DNA of 64,000 nt from Bacteroidetes bacterium HGW-Bacteroidetes-1. GTDB taxonomy: Bacteria > Bacteroidota > Bacteroidia > Bacteroidales > F082. The stretch lies in NCBI GenBank assembly GCA_002842755.1, contig PHDU01000004.1, positions 1 through 64,000 on the forward strand, given 5' to 3'. The position numbers were made by a program, and so were the translations under genes. How positions within the stretch are numbered: position 1 is the first letter of the stretch; the number at the start of each line of letters is the position of its first letter. Under the pieces are notes generated by a model. It was given only the letters and a program-made list of their open reading frames with translations, did no database searches and had not been told where the DNA came from. Below, one piece after another: positions 61,810 to 64,000 of the stretch.

Positions 61810-62235
61810 ATGAAGCTACAAGAAAACATCAAATCGCTCAGACTTCAGAACAAACTGGAGGAGCTCGAAACTATTAGTGTTTTCATTGATGAACTTTCAG
61901 AAATCTGGGAAATTCCGATGGCAATGGCGATGACACTAAATCTGGTGCTCGAGGAGGCTTTCACTAATGTTGTCAACTATGCCTTTGACAATAAAGAAGT
62001 TCATTTCATTCAGATTGACTTTATAATGAGAAACAGGGAATTGACGATTAAAATTATTGACGATGGTAAGGCCTATGATCCCACACAAAATACCGATCCG
62101 GATGTAACTCTTTCGGCAGAAGAAAGGTCAATCGGTGGACTGGGCATTTTTCTTATTCGCAAAATGATGGATGAGGTGGGATATGCGCGTCTTGAAAATA
62201 AAAATGTTTTGACGATGAAAAAAGCAATAGGATAA
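61810..62235 (+). CDS. RsbW-like serine kinase / anti-sigma regulatory ATPase
   Basis: 141-aa HATPase_c protein of the RsbW/SpoIIAB class. The N box is LVLEEAFTNVVNYAF (about residue 48), G1 is DDGKAYDPT and G2 is GGLGIFLIRKMMDEVGY. These kinases bind either a sigma factor or a STAS antagonist and phosphorylate the latter. The likely partner is the STAS protein at 53542. An in-frame GTG at 61783 is less likely, since conserved sequence starts with MKLQENIKSL at 61810. The preceding 175 nt hold no other feature that I can see. Confidence 0.93.
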   Translation: MKLQENIKSLRLQNKLEELETISVFIDELSEIWEIPMAMAMTLNLVLEEAFTNVVNYAFDNKEVHFIQIDFIMRNRELTIKIIDDGKAYDPTQNTDPDVTLSAEERSIGGLGIFLIRKMMDEVGYARLENKNVLTMKKAIG

Positions 62236-62352
62236 TTGCAGGCATTGGTTTTATTACTGTTATGTACAATAACTTGCAGAACTCTGATGTGCGTCAATGC
62301 AAGGGAACAAGGAAATTTGATATTACATTTCATAGATTAAAGGATAGCATTC

Positions 62353-64000
62353 ATGAAGCATCTAATTAAAGACCTTTGGCTGGCTTTTGCTCTGATTATA
62401 GGTACGTCAGCGATACTGTTGATGTCCGACATAGAACAACGGCAAAGCAACGCTTCCCAAGATAAACGCGAATATCCAACCATTGCCATCATGCAGATTT
62501 CTTCAACTCCTTTGCTCGACATGCATATTGCCGGCGTATTAGATCGTTTGGAGGAGGGTGGTTATGTATCAACTGACCGGAACAATATAAGGCAGTTCAA
62601 TCCTCAGGGCGATTTCAGTACTGCTAATACAATTGCCCGCGAGATAGCAAATGGACCCTATGATCTGGTGATTACTTCAAGCACAGTAGCTTTGCAGGTC
62701 TTTTCAAAAGCCAATCAATCTACAAAAAAGAACCATATTTTTGGAGCCGTTACAGACCCTGTTGGAACTGGCGTTGGAATCACCGGAACTGAACCTGATC
62801 AGCATCCACCCTATTTGGCCGGAATCGGCACTTTTCAACCTGTTCAGAATGCTTTCAGAATACTTCATGAGCTCAATCCAAAAATTAAACGTGTTGGCGT
62901 TGTCTGGAATCCTGGCGAACAATGTTCCGAGGCCTGTCTCTATGAAGCCCGACTTATATGCAATGAATTAGGAATACAATTGATTGAAGCCATTGCAACC
63001 AACACATCTGAAGTTTCAGAGGCTACCCGATCACTTCTTTCAAAAGGAGTGGAAGTGATTTGGGTTGGTGGTGATACGGTGGCTACAGCTTCTTTGGCAA
63101 TGATTATTAATCTTGCTAAACAATCAGATATTCCCGTTTTCACCAATGATCCGATTGACTCTAAAGCTGGAGCTCTCTTTGGTTTAGGAGCTAATTATTT
63201 CACTGTTGGGCAATATACTGCAGATGTTGCTATTGCAGTTTTGGAAGGAAAAAGTCCTTCGGAATTCAGGATTGAAAATGTAGTTCCGGAGGAATTAAGT
63301 ATCAACAACGAAGTACTGGCCTCTTTGGGAAAATCATGGAGTATCACCCCAAAGGTTCAGGCTCTGATGGATCAGCAGAAAACCGCAGAAAAGGAAGAAC
63401 GTATAACAGTCGATTTTGCCGAACTTTCTGCACAAGGCATTAAGCCTTCAACAAATCAGTTGGAAAACGCGAATTTATTTCAGAATGTTTCTGTTAAAAA
63501 CGGTAGACCGGCAAAAGTCTCTCTGATAACTCTGGTCGAGAATAGTTCGCTTGAAGAGGCAGCACAAGGTGTGGAAGCCGGAATGCAATGGAGTGGATTG
63601 AAAACAGGAGTTGATTATATCATCAAAAGCTACAGTGCTCAGGGTGAAATAGGTCAGCTGATGTCCATTATTGATGCTGTTGTACACGAAAAACCTGATG
63701 TGATAGTTACAATTACAACTCCCGTAATGATGGCGGTAATGAAAAAGGTGACCGATATACCTGTTGTATTAACCGTTACCAGTGATCCTGTCAAACTGAA
63801 GGTGTTTGATAAGGGTCGGCCGGATAATGTTTGTGGTGTCCATGATAATCCTCCGGTGGAGGGCCTGCTTGAAATGGCAATCGAAAATGATCCACAACTG
63901 AAAGTAGTAGGTATTGTATATGATGCTTCCCAGATGAACGCTGTTATTTCTGTTGAAAAATTGCGTGAAGCTGGTAAAAAAAAGAGTATTAAAGTGCTGG
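62353..64000 (+). CDS. ABC transporter substrate-binding protein with two tandem PF04392-type domains, partial
   Basis: The frame is open from the ATG at 62353 to the right edge, so the C-terminus is missing (549 codons seen). After an N-terminal membrane anchor (WLAFALIIGTSAILLM) the first periplasmic binding domain covers about residues 45-335. It has the ABC_sub_bind family pattern GAVTDPVGTG, RVGVVWNPGEQ and FTNDPIDSKAGALFGLGANY. A linker rich in Gln and Glu leads to a second, similar domain from about 375 (KVSLITLVENSSLEEAAQG, VLTVTSDPV, VVGIVYDASQMN). Members bind amino acids such as tryptophan or other small solutes. Two such domains in one chain are unusual. Permease and ATPase genes may follow outside the window. 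Confidence 0.88.
   Translation, partial: MKHLIKDLWLAFALIIGTSAILLMSDIEQRQSNASQDKREYPTIAIMQISSTPLLDMHIAGVLDRLEEGGYVSTDRNNIRQFNPQGDFSTANTIAREIANGPYDLVITSSTVALQVFSKANQSTKKNHIFGAVTDPVGTGVGITGTEPDQHPPYLAGIGTFQPVQNAFRILHELNPKIKRVGVVWNPGEQCSEACLYEARLICNELGIQLIEAIATNTSEVSEATRSLLSKGVEVIWVGGDTVATASLAMIINLAKQSDIPVFTNDPIDSKAGALFGLGANYFTVGQYTADVAIAVLEGKSPSEFRIENVVPEELSINNEVLASLGKSWSITPKVQALMDQQKTAEKEERITVDFAELSAQGIKPSTNQLENANLFQNVSVKNGRPAKVSLITLVENSSLEEAAQGVEAGMQWSGLKTGVDYIIKSYSAQGEIGQLMSIIDAVVHEKPDVIVTITTPVMMAVMKKVTDIPVVLTVTSDPVKLKVFDKGRPDNVCGVHDNPPVEGLLEMAIENDPQLKVVGIVYDASQMNAVISVEKLREAGKKKSIKVL

Noticed and set aside
1-64000. tRNA genes, CRISPR arrays, insertion sequences, prophage or integrase genes
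   Set aside because: I looked by eye for cloverleaf arms, regular direct repeats, transposase motifs and phage genes and found none; a covariance-model scan could still find a small RNA.

Overview
This is AT-rich DNA from a free-living member of the Bacteroidota. The evidence is a SusC/SusD pair, four proteins ending in type IX secretion (T9SS) sorting domains, DUF4292 and purH-mreBCD gene neighbourhoods typical of the phylum, and many promoters matching the Bacteroidota consensus TTTG-N(19-21)-TAnnTTTG. I saw no tRNA, rRNA, CRISPR array, insertion sequence or phage gene. The order or family cannot be fixed from this window; a non-gut, Bacteroidales-like lineage is a guess.

Layout. 1-4.1 kb: topA and a degenerate arginase-fold protein. 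4.1-9.3 kb (minus): a TlpA-like lipoprotein, then the purH-mreB-mreC-mreD operon. 9.4-12.6 kb: a lone FtsX/MacB-type permease and recJ. 12.9-27.2 kb: a peptide-catabolism region with an M14 carboxypeptidase, an enolase-superfamily racemase/epimerase, an M28 aminopeptidase, an isoaspartyl dipeptidase, two cyanophycinase-family (S51) peptidases, SusC, SusD and a lipoprotein in the SusE position. 27.3-37.4 kb: T9SS cargo, DUF308 and LysE-type membrane proteins, a GH3-family protein, an Omp85-like barrel, a multidomain T9SS protein and an S9 peptidase. 37.7-45.5 kb: an orphan histidine kinase, a MacAB-like ABC export operon and a DUF819 permease. 45.7-53.1 kb: a T9SS subtilase, then a minus-strand operon dut - nucleotidyltransferase - TPR lipoprotein - DUF4292 lipoprotein - EnvC-like protein. 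53.3-64 kb (plus): STAS protein, PrsW-like protease, ECF sigma factor, membrane-anchored putative anti-sigma factor, two tandem paralogues of unknown family, a metalloprotease/propeller/barrel protein, an RsbW-like kinase, and an ABC substrate-binding protein cut by the window edge.

Two regions stand out. The first, about 17.2-27.2 kb, looks like a polypeptide equivalent of a polysaccharide-utilization locus. Exported S51 peptidases would cut a beta-aspartyl polymer such as cyanophycin, SusCD would import the products, and the divergently transcribed isoaspartyl dipeptidase and M28 peptidase would finish the job. The second, about 53.5-62.2 kb, puts the parts of two regulatory logics on one strand: ECF sigma / membrane anti-sigma / intramembrane protease, and STAS / RsbW-type partner switching. 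It also includes a duplicated membrane-anchored family that I do not recognise. Both interpretations are inferences from gene content and order.

Several starts were moved inside longer open frames because a consensus promoter lies between the first possible start and the one chosen, or because the chosen start begins a proper signal peptide or conserved N-terminus (topA, purH, iadA, GH3, DUF819, dut).
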